From positions 310,001-374,000 of the forward strand of contig NZ_LMUS01000006.1 in NCBI RefSeq assembly GCF_009765835.1: 64,000 nt of DNA, in the 5' to 3' direction. Numbering within the stretch: position 1 is the stretch's first letter; each line of letters begins with the position of its first letter. The notes under the pieces are model-generated. The model was given only the letters and a program-made list of their open reading frames with translations, had not been told where the DNA came from and searched no databases. Both the position numbers and the translations under genes were made by a program. Positions 27,910 through 38,159 of the stretch are shown piece after piece. The stretch comes from Granulicella sp. L56 (lineage in GTDB: Bacteria > Acidobacteriota > Terriglobia > Terriglobales > Acidobacteriaceae).

Positions 27910-29106
27910 ATGTTTGAAAGCAGATCAATGCAGACTCCGGCCGTTGAAGGTTCTAAACCAAAGATTCAAATTCGCTCTGGAGAGTCGCGAGCCGTCGAGG
28001 TTGCGTGGTTTTCCGCTATCTGTTCGGAAGACTATGAGCTTCTTGGCGTACCAGATGGAACTCTTCGCAGCAGCTTTAAACATTGTTCCGACATTGCACG
28101 CATCGCGGATCGGCTGGGCTATCAAAACATTCTGCTGCCAAGTGGATACGAAGTTGGGCAAGATCCGCTGACCTTTGCTGCGGCAGTTGGGCCAAGCCTC
28201 GATCAGATCTCCCAACTGGTTGCCATCCGCTGTGGCGAAGTTCATCCGCCAATGCTGGCGCGCGCCATTTCGACGCTCGATCACATATTGCAGGGTCGAT
28301 TGACCATTAACATCATCTCTTCAGATTTGGCTGGGACTCGGGTTGACTCCGCAACCCGTTATCAGCGAAGCCGTGAAGTAATCGAAATCCTTAAGCAGGC
28401 ATGGACTGGAGATCGTATTCAATATAAAGGTCAGTTCTACAACTTTGACCTTGAGAGTCTTCCTGTAAAGCCTTATCAGCAGAACGGGGGACCCCTGCTT
28501 TATTTTGGCGGAATATCTCCAGACGCACGAACTCTTGCTGCTGAACATTCCGATGTCTACCTGATGTGGCCTGAAACCGAAGAAAGGATGGCAGCAACGA
28601 TCCAGTCGGTTTCGGACGAAGCAGCTTCTTTCGGACGGCAAGTCGACTTCGGCCTGCGCATTCATGTCATCGTTCGCGAAACTGAAGCGCAGGCGCACGC
28701 AGCCGCTGAACGGCTCATCTCTCAGCTCGATCTTGAAAAAGGAAAAGAGATCAAGGCACGATCGCTGGACTCGACATCTGTCGGCGTCGCGCGTCAAGAG
28801 GAGATGCGCGCCCAATCGACTGATCTATATCTCGAACCGAATCTGTGGGCAGGAATTGGACTGGCCCGTTCGGGGTGCGGTAGCGCAATCGTAGGAGACC
28901 CGGATCAAGTCTACGCAAAGCTGCAACGCTACATTGATATGGGGTTCAGAGCTTTCATCTTGTCGGGCTATCCGCATATCGACGAATGCGAGCGATTTGC
29001 AAAATGGGTTCTGCCGCGACTGGAAACTACCCGGCTGGCGCGCGTTCAGAATCGACTTACGGAACAGCTTCCCGTTACGCCATTAACTACTGGTGAGAGA
29101 CGCTAA
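27910..29106 (+). CDS. SsuD-like LLM-class flavin-dependent monooxygenase
   Basis: A 398-residue bacterial-luciferase-like TIM-barrel protein closest to FMNH2-dependent alkanesulfonate monooxygenases. Diagnostic stretches are [14 protein letters not shown], the [19 protein letters not shown] region, [18 protein letters not shown] and a C-terminal [11 protein letters not shown]. SsuD-type enzymes release sulfite from sulfonates and need reduced flavin from a partner such as SsuE. No flavin reductase or SsuABC transporter is nearby. It sits between two TonB receptors, so outer-membrane import of a sulfonated or otherwise bulky substrate is a possible link. The ATG at 27928 is an alternative start. 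Confidence 0.87.
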   Translation: MFESRSMQTPAVEGSKPKIQIRSGESRAVEVAWFSAICSEDYELLGVPDGTLRSSFKHCSDIARIADRLGYQNILLPSGYEVGQDPLTFAAAVGPSLDQISQLVAIRCGEVHPPMLARAISTLDHILQGRLTINIISSDLAGTRVDSATRYQRSREVIEILKQAWTGDRIQYKGQFYNFDLESLPVKPYQQNGGPLLYFGGISPDARTLAAEHSDVYLMWPETEERMAATIQSVSDEAASFGRQVDFGLRIHVIVRETEAQAHAAAERLISQLDLEKGKEIKARSLDSTSVGVARQEEMRAQSTDLYLEPNLWAGIGLARSGCGSAIVGDPDQVYAKLQRYIDMGFRAFILSGYPHIDECERFAKWVLPRLETTRLARVQNRLTEQLPVTPLTTGERR

Positions 29107-29137
29107 GCGAGCAGCAAAAAATCTTGCTCCATGGTAA

Positions 29138-29183
29138 CTAAAACAGGATGTCTGGCTAAATTAGGCCACGATCCCTGTTTTAG
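29138..29183 (+). terminator. Terminator of the SsuD-like gene
   Basis: CTAAAACAGG (29138-29147) pairs with CCTGTTTTAG (29174-29183), with an inner stem TGGC/GCCA in the loop. It follows the stop codon by about 30 nt. Confidence 0.65.
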
Positions 29184-29370
29184 CTTCTTCCTGCTCCGCT
29201 GCACCTTTCATCTTGACCACTTTACCCAAAACATCTAATCTCAGACCATGGGATTGACGCACACCACAGCCTGCTCTTGTTACCTATGTTGTAGGGGTAA
29301 CTATCGCTGTTGCGTCGGAGCCTTTCTCATCTAAACAGATCAAAGTAGATCGACCTTAGATATTCTCAGG

Positions 29371-29413
29371 ACCCACGTATCAGCGCATGGCGCGATTCGT
29401 GGGTTTTTCTTTT
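29371..29413 (+). terminator. Terminator-like hairpin in the leader of the second TonB receptor
   Basis: ACCCACG (29371-29377) pairs with CGTGGGT (29398-29404) and is followed by a run of T with a single C. It lies about 150 nt before the receptor ATG and about 190 nt after the previous terminator, so it does not simply end the upstream gene. It may be a regulated leader terminator; no known riboswitch motif was recognised in 29184-29370. Confidence 0.6.
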
Positions 29414-29563
29414 GTTTGAAATTTCAAAAAAAATGAATAGACGCCAAGCATGACTGGCTCCGCAAGGCTGTTCAAGCAAAACAGAATTGCAGCACTCAGA
29501 GGCCAACGTTCCACACATTTTGCAGTTATTTTTTGCCCAGGTTATCGATTTAGAGAGGAAGAC

Positions 29564-32500
29564 ATGAAATCCACGCTCCACAAACTTCTGCTTGCCGGGA
29601 TTGTTGTACTTCTATCCGTACATCCGGCAGCTCTCCTGTTTTCCCAATCAACGGGAAGTATCCGCGGAACGGTCAGTGACCCGACAGCATCCATTGTCCC
29701 TGAAGCCTCCGTAGTTGTCGTAAATACCGCCACTGGTCTAAGTAGAACGGGAGAGACCAACGGGGAGGGATTATTTGTCTTTCCTGATCTGCCAATCGGC
29801 TCCTACACTCTTCAGATTGCCAAATCAGGATTTCAGACCGAAAAGCGCGAAGCAATCAACCTTCTCACAGGCCAGATTCTAGGGCTGAATATCACGCTTA
29901 CAATCGGCTCTCAGAGTCAGTCCGTAACGGTAAGCGCCGACACGCAACAAATCCAGACAACGACCTCAACTGTCTCCACCTCGGTTGACCAAAAGCAGAT
30001 GCAGGATCTGCCCTTGAATGGGCGCAATCCCTTGCAGCTTACCTCGCTCACGCCCGGTGCCGTGCTCACCAATACTGGAACTGAATCCGGCCAGCAGGAC
30101 AACACCGGACTTGCAGTGAATGGCCTTCGGGCCACACAGAACAACTATCAACTCGATGGCGCGCTCTACGTCAATCGCTTCTTCGATTCCGTGCCTATCC
30201 TGCCCGATCCAGATGCTCTGCAAGAGTTCACCATTCAGGCCGCCAACTTCAGCGCGGAATATGCAGGTGCAGGCGCCCTGGTGCAACTCTCAACACGCTC
30301 TGGCGGCAATAAGATCCACGGCTCCGCGTTCGAATTTCTTCGCAATACGTCGTTGAATGCCCGCAACTATTTCCAGCAGACGGTTCCTCCATTCAAACTC
30401 AATCAATTTGGCGGCACAGTTGGCGGCCCAATCATCAAGGACCGCACCTTCTTCTTCTTCTCTGCTGAAGATATGCAGCAGCGCTCATCGCCGAATCCCA
30501 TCTCCATTCAGGTTCCAACCGCAGCAGAGTTGAAGGGAGATTTTTCCGCGCTGCTGGCCCAGGGCATCGCCATCTACAATCCAACGACAAGTACGCCTTA
30601 CGCGGGCAACATTATCCCAACTGCCATTGATCCGCTCTCTGGAGCAGTCGCGAAGAACTATCTCACGCCTTTGGCCTCGAACCCGACGACCGGTATCTTC
30701 AACTCGACCTCGAACTCAAACATCGACAGAACACAGTATCTGGTCAAGGTTGATCATGCGGTCAGTAGTAACAATCACTTCAGTACGCGCTACTTTTATG
30801 TGCAAGACAATTTTCAACGACCTTTTAATGCTCCCCTCGGCTTCTTCGCGGCGAATTTATTTCGCAACCAGTCCCTGACACTGAGCGACACGCATATCTT
30901 CAGCAACACGCTCACGGCAACGGTCTACGCCAGCGCAGGGCGTTTTGCACGCACACAGATTCCCGAGGCTCCGGGGCTGCAATCCTTGCAGGACCTTGGA
31001 CAGAATGTACCGCTCGGCACTAACGTTCCCATCTTTCCCGGCATCCGGGCTAACATCTCCGGCTTCGTCGATGTCTTTTCCGGCGGCGCGCTAACGCAGG
31101 ACCCGACTAGCTTCGAGTACAAGGCGCAGATCGTCAAAGTGCTTGGCGCACACACTTTCAGCTTCGGCGGTAGCTTCGAGCGCACGCGCATCAACGCGAA
31201 CGACTACTCCTACGTTCCCGGAGACAACACCTTCAACGGACAGCGTACGGCGGCTCCCGCTGGCGCAACGCTACCTACTGGAACCACCAAGAGCGGCTCA
31301 GCACTTGCCGACTTCTACCTTGGCCTCGACTCTCAGTTCTTTCAGGACAATGGGCGCAAGTTCTATCTTCGCGAGAACAGGCCGGCGCTTTATGTACAGG
31401 ATGACTGGAAGTGGACGAAGAACCTGACCGTCAACGGCGGTCTGCGCTGGGACCCATGGCTTCCGCCCATTGACCTCAACGAGACTCTCGTCGGCTTTGA
31501 GCCGGGCGTGCAGTCTACGATAGCGCCGGGCGCGCCTCTTGGCCTGGTATTCAACGGCGACGCGGGCATTCAGCCTTCCATCTTCCGCAAAAACTATACA
31601 GACTTCGCTCCGCGCATCGGCTTTGCCTACAATGTCGCAGGCGAGGGCAAGACCGTGGTCCGCGGAGCTTATGGGCTCTTCTACGGTTTCCCCGAAGGGC
31701 TGCTCTATCAGCGAACCGATGCCGCGCAACCCATCAACCTCTATCTCAATATCGTCAATCCTCCGGCATGGGACGATATCTACGCCGGTTATCCCGGTGG
31801 CGATCCCTTCCCACGCGCTCACGTCTCAACGGACCAGTTTGCTACATACAAATTCCTGCTTCCCTTTTCGGGCGGCGTTCTTAATCCCAAGTCAAAGGTC
31901 GGCTATACGCAGGACTACAATCTCACCGTCGAGCAGCAGTTTGGCAGCAACTTAGCTATGTCGCTAGCCTATGTCGGCAATCACGCCCTGCATATCATGG
32001 GATCGCGGCAGTTCAACCCTTCGATCTATGCCCCCGGTGCAACCGCAGGGAACGAGACCGCGCGCAAGCTTTATCCCGGACTGGGAGCAGTCGAGATTGC
32101 AGATTCGTATGAGTATGCAATCTTCAACTCTCTGCAATTGAATGTGACCCGCCGCGTCTCTCACGGCCTGACCCTGCTCTCGAATGTTGTCTGGTCGAAG
32201 ACCATCGACAACACGTCGAGCGCGACTGAAGGCAACACTGGCCCCCCAAATCCTTTGAACCTCAACAGCGCGCGCGGTCCAGCGGACTTCGACCAGAATG
32301 TACGCTTCAATGCTTCCGCCAACTACCAGTTGCCTAAATTCAACGTAAACAAATTTACCGGAGCGATCGTGAATGGTTGGCAGGCCAACGCTATCATCAG
32401 CCTTCAAACCGGCTTGCCATTCACCGTCTTAAGCGGTACAGACCGGTCGCTCTCCGGCATCGGCAACGATTATGCCGATGTAGTTCCTGGCGTCAATCCC

Positions 32501-32818
32501 AGCCGGCCCGCAGGCTACACCCGCATCCAGAAGTATTTCAACACAGCCGCTTTTACGTCCGCCGCCTTAGGTACCTTCGGTGACGTTCACCGCAATTCGC
32601 TGCGAGGCCCAGGGTACGAAGATGTCGACGCGTCTCTGTTCAAGGACGTCTTCAACCAAAGCCGCATCCACGGGCAGTTCCGGGCAGAGGTATTCAATGC
32701 TTTGAACCATACCAATCTCTCCAACCCCGTGTCCACGGTCTCTTCGGGAACCTACGGGCAGATCACCAGTTCCGGCTCTCCGCGAGTCTTCCAGTTCGGA
32801 GCTAAGATTCTCTTCTAA
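29564..32818 (+). CDS. Oar-type TonB-dependent receptor with carboxypeptidase-regulatory-like domain
   Basis: 1084 residues from the ATG at 29564, which has AGAGGAAG upstream and begins a signal peptide (MKSTLHKLLLAGIVVLL, ending LFSQS). A longer frame from 29450 adds 38 residues without signal-like character. The regulatory-like domain (SIRGTVSDPTASIVPEASV, VFPDLPIGSYTLQI), the plug with PLNGRNPLQL and the barrel ending ILF are in the standard order. The plug and barrel differ clearly from the other two receptors in the window, so each probably has its own ligand. It is flanked by a leader hairpin and by a strong terminator. Confidence 0.92.
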   Translation: MKSTLHKLLLAGIVVLLSVHPAALLFSQSTGSIRGTVSDPTASIVPEASVVVVNTATGLSRTGETNGEGLFVFPDLPIGSYTLQIAKSGFQTEKREAINLLTGQILGLNITLTIGSQSQSVTVSADTQQIQTTTSTVSTSVDQKQMQDLPLNGRNPLQLTSLTPGAVLTNTGTESGQQDNTGLAVNGLRATQNNYQLDGALYVNRFFDSVPILPDPDALQEFTIQAANFSAEYAGAGALVQLSTRSGGNKIHGSAFEFLRNTSLNARNYFQQTVPPFKLNQFGGTVGGPIIKDRTFFFFSAEDMQQRSSPNPISIQVPTAAELKGDFSALLAQGIAIYNPTTSTPYAGNIIPTAIDPLSGAVAKNYLTPLASNPTTGIFNSTSNSNIDRTQYLVKVDHAVSSNNHFSTRYFYVQDNFQRPFNAPLGFFAANLFRNQSLTLSDTHIFSNTLTATVYASAGRFARTQIPEAPGLQSLQDLGQNVPLGTNVPIFPGIRANISGFVDVFSGGALTQDPTSFEYKAQIVKVLGAHTFSFGGSFERTRINANDYSYVPGDNTFNGQRTAAPAGATLPTGTTKSGSALADFYLGLDSQFFQDNGRKFYLRENRPALYVQDDWKWTKNLTVNGGLRWDPWLPPIDLNETLVGFEPGVQSTIAPGAPLGLVFNGDAGIQPSIFRKNYTDFAPRIGFAYNVAGEGKTVVRGAYGLFYGFPEGLLYQRTDAAQPINLYLNIVNPPAWDDIYAGYPGGDPFPRAHVSTDQFATYKFLLPFSGGVLNPKSKVGYTQDYNLTVEQQFGSNLAMSLAYVGNHALHIMGSRQFNPSIYAPGATAGNETARKLYPGLGAVEIADSYEYAIFNSLQLNVTRRVSHGLTLLSNVVWSKTIDNTSSATEGNTGPPNPLNLNSARGPADFDQNVRFNASANYQLPKFNVNKFTGAIVNGWQANAIISLQTGLPFTVLSGTDRSLSGIGNDYADVVPGVNPSRPAGYTRIQKYFNTAAFTSAALGTFGDVHRNSLRGPGYEDVDASLFKDVFNQSRIHGQFRAEVFNALNHTNLSNPVSTVSSGTYGQITSSGSPRVFQFGAKILF

Positions 32819-32856
32819 GGCTACACGGAATACGCGTACAGCCTTCAACAAAGCAA

Positions 32857-32912
32857 GAAACATGGCGATGTTCCTCCTCCGTAAATGAGGGCAGAAACAT
32901 CGCCGTGTTTTT
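32857..32912 (+). terminator. Terminator between the second TonB receptor and the MFS gene
   Basis: AACATGGCGATGTT on the left pairs with AACATCGCCGTGTT on the right, followed by TTTT. The left arm starts with AAA, so it may serve both convergent genes. Confidence 0.8.
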
Positions 32913-32978
32913 GAAATTCTAACGGGGAGTGACTGGGTGCTGCAAATGCTCCCACAGTCTCACTTCGCGATGTTCCAA

Positions 32979-34271
32979 TTAGGCATTAGAAGACCCATTG
33001 CTCTCTCGAGCATAGCCCTGCCGTCCAAAAATAAAGAGCGCCACCGTTCCAAGCAAAGGCATCAACGCGACGAGAAAGAACACTGGCGCATAAGAAAAGC
33101 GATCGACCAGCGCGCCTGTCAACAACGGAAAGAGAAGTCCGCTCAATCCTGCCGCAACGCCGGAGAATCCGGTTACTCGGCCGAGTTCATGCTCCTGAAA
33201 AAGGTCGGTCATGCTGCCAAACATATTTGCAGACAGAAAGTTATCTGCGAACATCGCGACACCAATCAACAGAAAAGCCATGGCAATACTTGCCGCATGA
33301 GGTACCAACAAGCTTGCGATACATAGAATGCTGCTGGAATACATCGTCAATTGACGCACTCTGTATGTGCTTACATTCCGCCTCTGCAACCATCCTGCAG
33401 ACCACCCACCAGCAAAACCGCCAACATCACCCAACAGAAATGGAATCCATCCTAAAAATCCAAGCTGGGTCATGGTGAGGTGACGCACACTGAAGAGATA
33501 ACTTGGAATCCAATACCAGTAAAACTGCATTACTGGTCCGATAAAGAAGCGGCAGAGCATGACCGCCCACAAAGATCGATTCGCAATTAGATCGCGTAGC
33601 GGAACACTTGATGATGATGTGTTTCGTGCGAGTTCGGAGGTAGCAGCTTTCTGCCCTGCCCCGGCCGGATCACGATAGATGAACCACCATAGAGGGATCC
33701 AAAGCAGGCCTAACGACGCCGATAGCAGGAATGCTGCACGGAACCCATAGTGCCGCATCAAGTAGACAATCAAGGGCGTGGCAATCGTTGCCCCAATCAT
33801 GCTACCGCTGTTGAAGATGCCGATTGCGAGAGTGCGCTCCTTCTTTGTAAAGAGGCGGGCGACTACCTTCATTCCGCCGGAGTAATTTCCGCACTCGCCG
33901 GTACCCATCCAGAAGCGAGTCAAACCGAGTTGAGTGCCCGTGCGTGTCAGGCTCTGCATTCCTGTTGCTCCGGACCACCAAAGCACAGCGCCCATTAAAC
34001 CCAGGCGAACGCCCCATCGATCCATCAGCGCGCCCATCGGCAATTCACCCGTCATCATGCCGAATTGGAAAGCCGCCACTACACGGCCATACTGCTCGTT
34101 ACTGAGATGAAGCACCTCGCGTAAAACCGGGGCAAGCACAGATACTGTCTGTCGGTCGATAAAATTGATGACAGTAATGGCGAAGAGAAGAGCCAGAACA
34201 AACCATCGACGCTTGCTCCCAGCATGAATGACGGCGTCGTGCTGCGTTTCAGATATGGCCTGAGGCATCAT
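32979..34271 (-). CDS. MFS transporter, hexuronate/sugar-acid carrier type
   Basis: 430 residues with about 12 hydrophobic segments. The first helix INFIDRQTVSVLAPVLRE and the loop MGALMDRWGVRLGL (MFS motif A region) resemble the ExuT-like branch of the anion:cation symporter family, which carries hexuronates and aldonates. A close look-alike is encoded at 58326 in the same window. It follows the Gfo/Idh/MocA gene by 4 nt on the minus strand, so the two are probably co-transcribed, linking transport of a sugar acid to its oxidation. Confidence 0.85.
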   Translation of the reverse strand: MMPQAISETQHDAVIHAGSKRRWFVLALLFAITVINFIDRQTVSVLAPVLREVLHLSNEQYGRVVAAFQFGMMTGELPMGALMDRWGVRLGLMGAVLWWSGATGMQSLTRTGTQLGLTRFWMGTGECGNYSGGMKVVARLFTKKERTLAIGIFNSGSMIGATIATPLIVYLMRHYGFRAAFLLSASLGLLWIPLWWFIYRDPAGAGQKAATSELARNTSSSSVPLRDLIANRSLWAVMLCRFFIGPVMQFYWYWIPSYLFSVRHLTMTQLGFLGWIPFLLGDVGGFAGGWSAGWLQRRNVSTYRVRQLTMYSSSILCIASLLVPHAASIAMAFLLIGVAMFADNFLSANMFGSMTDLFQEHELGRVTGFSGVAAGLSGLLFPLLTGALVDRFSYAPVFFLVALMPLLGTVALFIFGRQGYARESNGSSNA

Positions 34272-34275
34272 CTCT

Positions 34276-35469
34276 CTAGCTGCTCTTTCGAATTGGGATT
34301 CTTTCGTCGGGCGATGTTACAGCAGTCTTCAACCAATATGACTTTACCGCCATCAGGACTGGGAGGGAGGCAGCTACACCCGCCTCAAGTGGAGCGTTCA
34401 GAGTTTCTCCTTGTGTAATGGCGTCCAGGAAATTCTTTGTGTGGGCTCGCTCCAGACTCTCCGTCGTGTCAACACGAACTACTTCACCCTTTATTGGAGT
34501 GAACGTATATCCGTCGCGTGCGAGCTCCAACAAGCCATTCGTGCCCTCAAACAGCACAGAAGGCCGGTCGTCACGTAGCGGCAACACAGAACTCTCAAAG
34601 TTCAAGTTCCAATTTTGATATTTGATAACCGCACTAACCGTATCGGGGTTGTCACGTTGATCGTGCAGGCTATAAATACCGCCCGTAGCATATGCGGACT
34701 GCGGAGACACGTCGTTCAACATCCATTGGGCCACATCTGCCCAGTGGGTCAGAATGTCTGCGAGTAGACCGTTTCCGTAATCGTGAAAATAGCGCCACGA
34801 GTCATAGCGAACGGTCTCATAGGGAACATGAGGCGCCGGTCCCAAGAAACGTTTCCAATCCAATCCCGGTGGTTTGGGAGCATCAGGAATATTGCGGCGC
34901 TGCCATGAGAAGTCATGCCACACCGCACGCGCCAGAACAACTTGACCCAACTTGCCGCTGTCAAAAAATTCCTGCTTCGCCTTTTTGTAATGCGCTCCAC
35001 TGCGTTGCTGCATACCGCATTGCAGCAAACGCTTCTGCTGCTGAGCAGCCCTGATCAACTCATCCTTTTCGTGCCAGCGATGAAGTGTCGGCTTTTCCAG
35101 ATAGACGTGCTTCTTCGCAGCGAGCGCCGCCTGCGCGACGGTAACATGTAGATGGTCGGGAGTGGAAATGAGCACTGCATCGACATCTTCGCGCGCCAGT
35201 AGATCCTCATATGCGTTATAAGCCGCTGGCTTCGGCAACTCCGGCGGAAGCTCGGCCAGTACTTTCAGGCGGGTCACATCATATGTGTCCGCAATCGAAG
35301 TCAACCGGGTTCGCTTATCGGCAAGAAATGCTCCGCCAACGATGCGACCTCGGCGTCCAACGCCGATGATGCCTAATCCAACTTTGTTGTTTGCACCGAG
35401 GATCTGTCCATACGATCTTGCCGTCATCGCCACGGCCACGCCAGCAGCTAAAAATCTTCTTCTATCCAT
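34276..35469 (-). CDS. Tat-exported Gfo/Idh/MocA-family oxidoreductase
   Basis: 397 residues from the ATG at 35469, chosen because MDRRRFLAAGVAVAM is a Tat signal and AAAGAGG lies upstream. The longer frame to 35658 puts another hydrophobic stretch in front of the Tat motif, which would not work. The Rossmann core GLGIIGVGRRGRI, the EKPTLHRW lysine motif and GLLADILTHWADVAQWML are present. Tat export of a folded cofactor-loaded enzyme fits periplasmic relatives such as glucose-fructose oxidoreductase; GH109-like hydrolases with a bound NAD are also in this family. Its substrate is unknown; neighbours are a sugar-acid carrier and a GH2 enzyme. Confidence 0.87.
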   Translation of the reverse strand: MDRRRFLAAGVAVAMTARSYGQILGANNKVGLGIIGVGRRGRIVGGAFLADKRTRLTSIADTYDVTRLKVLAELPPELPKPAAYNAYEDLLAREDVDAVLISTPDHLHVTVAQAALAAKKHVYLEKPTLHRWHEKDELIRAAQQQKRLLQCGMQQRSGAHYKKAKQEFFDSGKLGQVVLARAVWHDFSWQRRNIPDAPKPPGLDWKRFLGPAPHVPYETVRYDSWRYFHDYGNGLLADILTHWADVAQWMLNDVSPQSAYATGGIYSLHDQRDNPDTVSAVIKYQNWNLNFESSVLPLRDDRPSVLFEGTNGLLELARDGYTFTPIKGEVVRVDTTESLERAHTKNFLDAITQGETLNAPLEAGVAASLPVLMAVKSYWLKTAVTSPDERIPIRKSS

Positions 35470-35783
35470 ACGGGGAATGCCTCTTTCATTGCTGGGAATG
35501 CGGTGAGCGAATAGAGCATCTTGCGACCGGTACAAGAGTAAATCTTCATGAAACTCTGAATGACCCTGCACGCATAGAGCTGCACCAATGGAAAATAAGA
35601 GAAAGGTTGAAAGGAATAAGTGCGCAGCAGCGGCAGTCTTCAGGCGCAACAACAACACAGGCTACGGAGGGCAGCCTGAGAGCACGGGAGATAATTCGTT
35701 TCGACCGTGAACATAGATCAAACGATAGAGGATAGGAGGGTCACCGTCAACTTACTCTACCTATTTTGCAAAGAGTTGCGGAC

Positions 35784-38159
35784 CTACTTGGAATCAATAC
35801 TGACCGAGCTACTACCTAAAGCCATATGGCTGGCGTTAAGCGTGATCCGTCCCGGATTGTCAGGCACACCCTTGACCCAGATAGCACCTACTCCTCCGCT
35901 ATCGTCAAGGGAAAAGGGATTATCTCCGATAATTACGCCAGGGCCGGTCAGGTGCAGGTATATCTCCCCTTTTGCAAAAGCCCGAGCAGTACCAAACTTA
36001 TCGACAGCCGCGAATGCCACGCGAGTCGCATCGGTGCCATCTGCACGAATCTCCGCATTGTCCGCGTGGAGCCAGAGCCGATCGGTTGTGTCATTCGACG
36101 AGAATGAGCGTGACAGCGCCACGGTGCTTCCGAGATACCCGTCGATACGAAGCTCCGGCTTGCTCGCACCATCCATGCTGAGATCAACGAAGAAGGGAGG
36201 ATACTTGAGATTTGGAAAAGTGTCTTTGTCAGCTTTTAGCCGCTCGTGCAGTTTGCCATCGACAAAGACTTCCAGGTGATCGCAATTTGAAAAGATCGCG
36301 GCGCGCCTTCCCGGACCGGAAGGCGTGTTCGAACCAAAATCCCAATAGAAGCTCGGCTCGATAACGAGCCGGACGGACGGGTTGACCTGGGCCAGATAGA
36401 AAGATGCGCCGAGCTTGGGAATCCGGAAGATGTCGGCTATGCCGGGGCATTTCACGCCCGAGTATGCATTCATCAGGCTGGCATAGTCGAAGGCACACCA
36501 TGCAATCACACCGCTGCAACGTGGGTTGGCGGCCGCCTTGCTGTGCGCCTCGGCATGTAAGAGGGCCTGCTCAGCCTGCTCTATTGGGTTCCCTGCTCTG
36601 CGATATCGTCGCATGAAGTTTTTGGCCGTGCCATAGGAATACTGACCAACCGCTTCGGCGATCACGTAGGGCACGCCAGGCAAGGGCTCATCGATGCCTA
36701 CGCTGCCGTCGGCGGCCGCATGGTAGTCGTCGAATGCAAATACATCCTGGTGCCAGTTTTGACGCCAATCCTTCCTGGATGAGGGAGTCATCGTCCCGGA
36801 GGTCGGGCGCGAATCGTCCAGCGATTTCGCTATCTCGCGGGTTCGGCGATAAAGCACAGGGTCATTGGGAGACTCATTAATACGAACTCCCCATATGACG
36901 ATCGAAGGATGGTTCCGGTCGCGGCGAATCATATCTTCTACATTCTGAAGTGCAACGTCCTGCCAGCTCTTGTCACCAATATATTGCCAACCCGGAATCT
37001 CCTCCCAGACGAGCAACCCCAATTCGTCACAAGCGTTGAGGAATGCCTCGGACTGTGGATAGTGAGAGCAGCGAACGATATTGCAGTTCAACTGGCGGCG
37101 CAGATATTCGGCGTCATGGCGCTGAGCGCGATCTGGCGCCGCGAAGCCGACGTAGGGGTATAGCTCGTGCCGATTTAACCCAAAAAGTTGAAGCCGCTTG
37201 CCGTTGAGAAAAAATCCATCCAATTCGAAACGGGCATCTCTGAATCCGATCCGCACCTTGTAGGCATGGAGCGGCAATTCGCGGACAAAGAGAGTGACGA
37301 TCAAATCATAGAGGTGAGGCTTTTCTACATCCCACAGCGTCACGTTCTTCAAATCGCCAAGAACCAGACTGACATCCTGACGATTCGGCATAATGTCCAC
37401 GCTTCGAGAAGTACGGGCGACAATTCGTTCGCCCTTCTGAAGCGTGGCCACCAAGCGAACAGACGTCGACCGGGCAAGTCCCGAATCGATATTGCAACTG
37501 ATCTCCAATCGGCGGTCGGAGTTCAAAACGTTAACAGGTTTGGCGAACACATCTTTGATAAATATCTGCGGGACTGCTCGCAGCTCCGCGGATCCGCAGA
37601 TCCCTCCTGGCAACAGGTAATCAATCGATGCAGGGCCTTTGGAAGAGCCAGATGGCGGAACGTTGCTCCAACGAGAATCCACTGTGATGGAGAGCGAGTT
37701 AGTCGGTCCAGCGATAAGGCTCGTGATCTCATGCTCAAATGGCAGGAAGCCCCCAAGATGCTGAGGCAAAGGATGGCCATTCACTGTCGGAGTGGCATTT
37801 GCCATGATCCTGTCGAAGTGCAGGAAGAGGCGTAGGCTCTGAAACTCCTGAGGCACCTGAAGAGTACGACGATAAAGCCAGAGGTCTTCCCAGGAGGAAG
37901 GAACCCATCTCTGCCAGGATAGCGGGCTGACACAATGAGGCAGAGTGACTTGCGAAAGCTGGCCTTCTTCGAGCGATTGCTGTTGAGGCGTAACATTCGA
38001 TAAACGCTCTACAGTCCACTTATCATCCAGCGAAATTGTATGGCGGGAGGAACCTTCGGCAAACGGTAGAGGAGCTTCCCCCCAAGTCTGCAAGGCTGAT
38101 GTTGAGGCAAGCGTGCCAAGAGCACTTCCTGTCAGGATAAAATCGCGCCGGTTAAACAT
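35784..38159 (-). CDS. Tat-exported glycoside hydrolase family 2 protein
   Basis: 791 residues from the ATG at 38159, where AAGGA precedes it and the sequence MFNRRDFILTG opens a Tat signal. Domains: sugar-binding jelly roll (about 45-200), Ig-like sandwich (about 205-320), TIM barrel (about 325-590), then a C-terminal sandwich region with an Ig-like tail. Glu429 in RINES is the predicted acid/base and Glu502 in VIAEAVGQYS the nucleophile. Family 2 covers beta-galactosidases, beta-glucuronidases and beta-mannosidases; which applies cannot be fixed by eye. It lies upstream of and on the same strand as the Gfo/Idh and MFS genes, with a gap of about 310 nt. Confidence 0.9.
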   Translation of the reverse strand: MFNRRDFILTGSALGTLASTSALQTWGEAPLPFAEGSSRHTISLDDKWTVERLSNVTPQQQSLEEGQLSQVTLPHCVSPLSWQRWVPSSWEDLWLYRRTLQVPQEFQSLRLFLHFDRIMANATPTVNGHPLPQHLGGFLPFEHEITSLIAGPTNSLSITVDSRWSNVPPSGSSKGPASIDYLLPGGICGSAELRAVPQIFIKDVFAKPVNVLNSDRRLEISCNIDSGLARSTSVRLVATLQKGERIVARTSRSVDIMPNRQDVSLVLGDLKNVTLWDVEKPHLYDLIVTLFVRELPLHAYKVRIGFRDARFELDGFFLNGKRLQLFGLNRHELYPYVGFAAPDRAQRHDAEYLRRQLNCNIVRCSHYPQSEAFLNACDELGLLVWEEIPGWQYIGDKSWQDVALQNVEDMIRRDRNHPSIVIWGVRINESPNDPVLYRRTREIAKSLDDSRPTSGTMTPSSRKDWRQNWHQDVFAFDDYHAAADGSVGIDEPLPGVPYVIAEAVGQYSYGTAKNFMRRYRRAGNPIEQAEQALLHAEAHSKAAANPRCSGVIAWCAFDYASLMNAYSGVKCPGIADIFRIPKLGASFYLAQVNPSVRLVIEPSFYWDFGSNTPSGPGRRAAIFSNCDHLEVFVDGKLHERLKADKDTFPNLKYPPFFVDLSMDGASKPELRIDGYLGSTVALSRSFSSNDTTDRLWLHADNAEIRADGTDATRVAFAAVDKFGTARAFAKGEIYLHLTGPGVIIGDNPFSLDDSGGVGAIWVKGVPDNPGRITLNASHMALGSSSVSIDSK

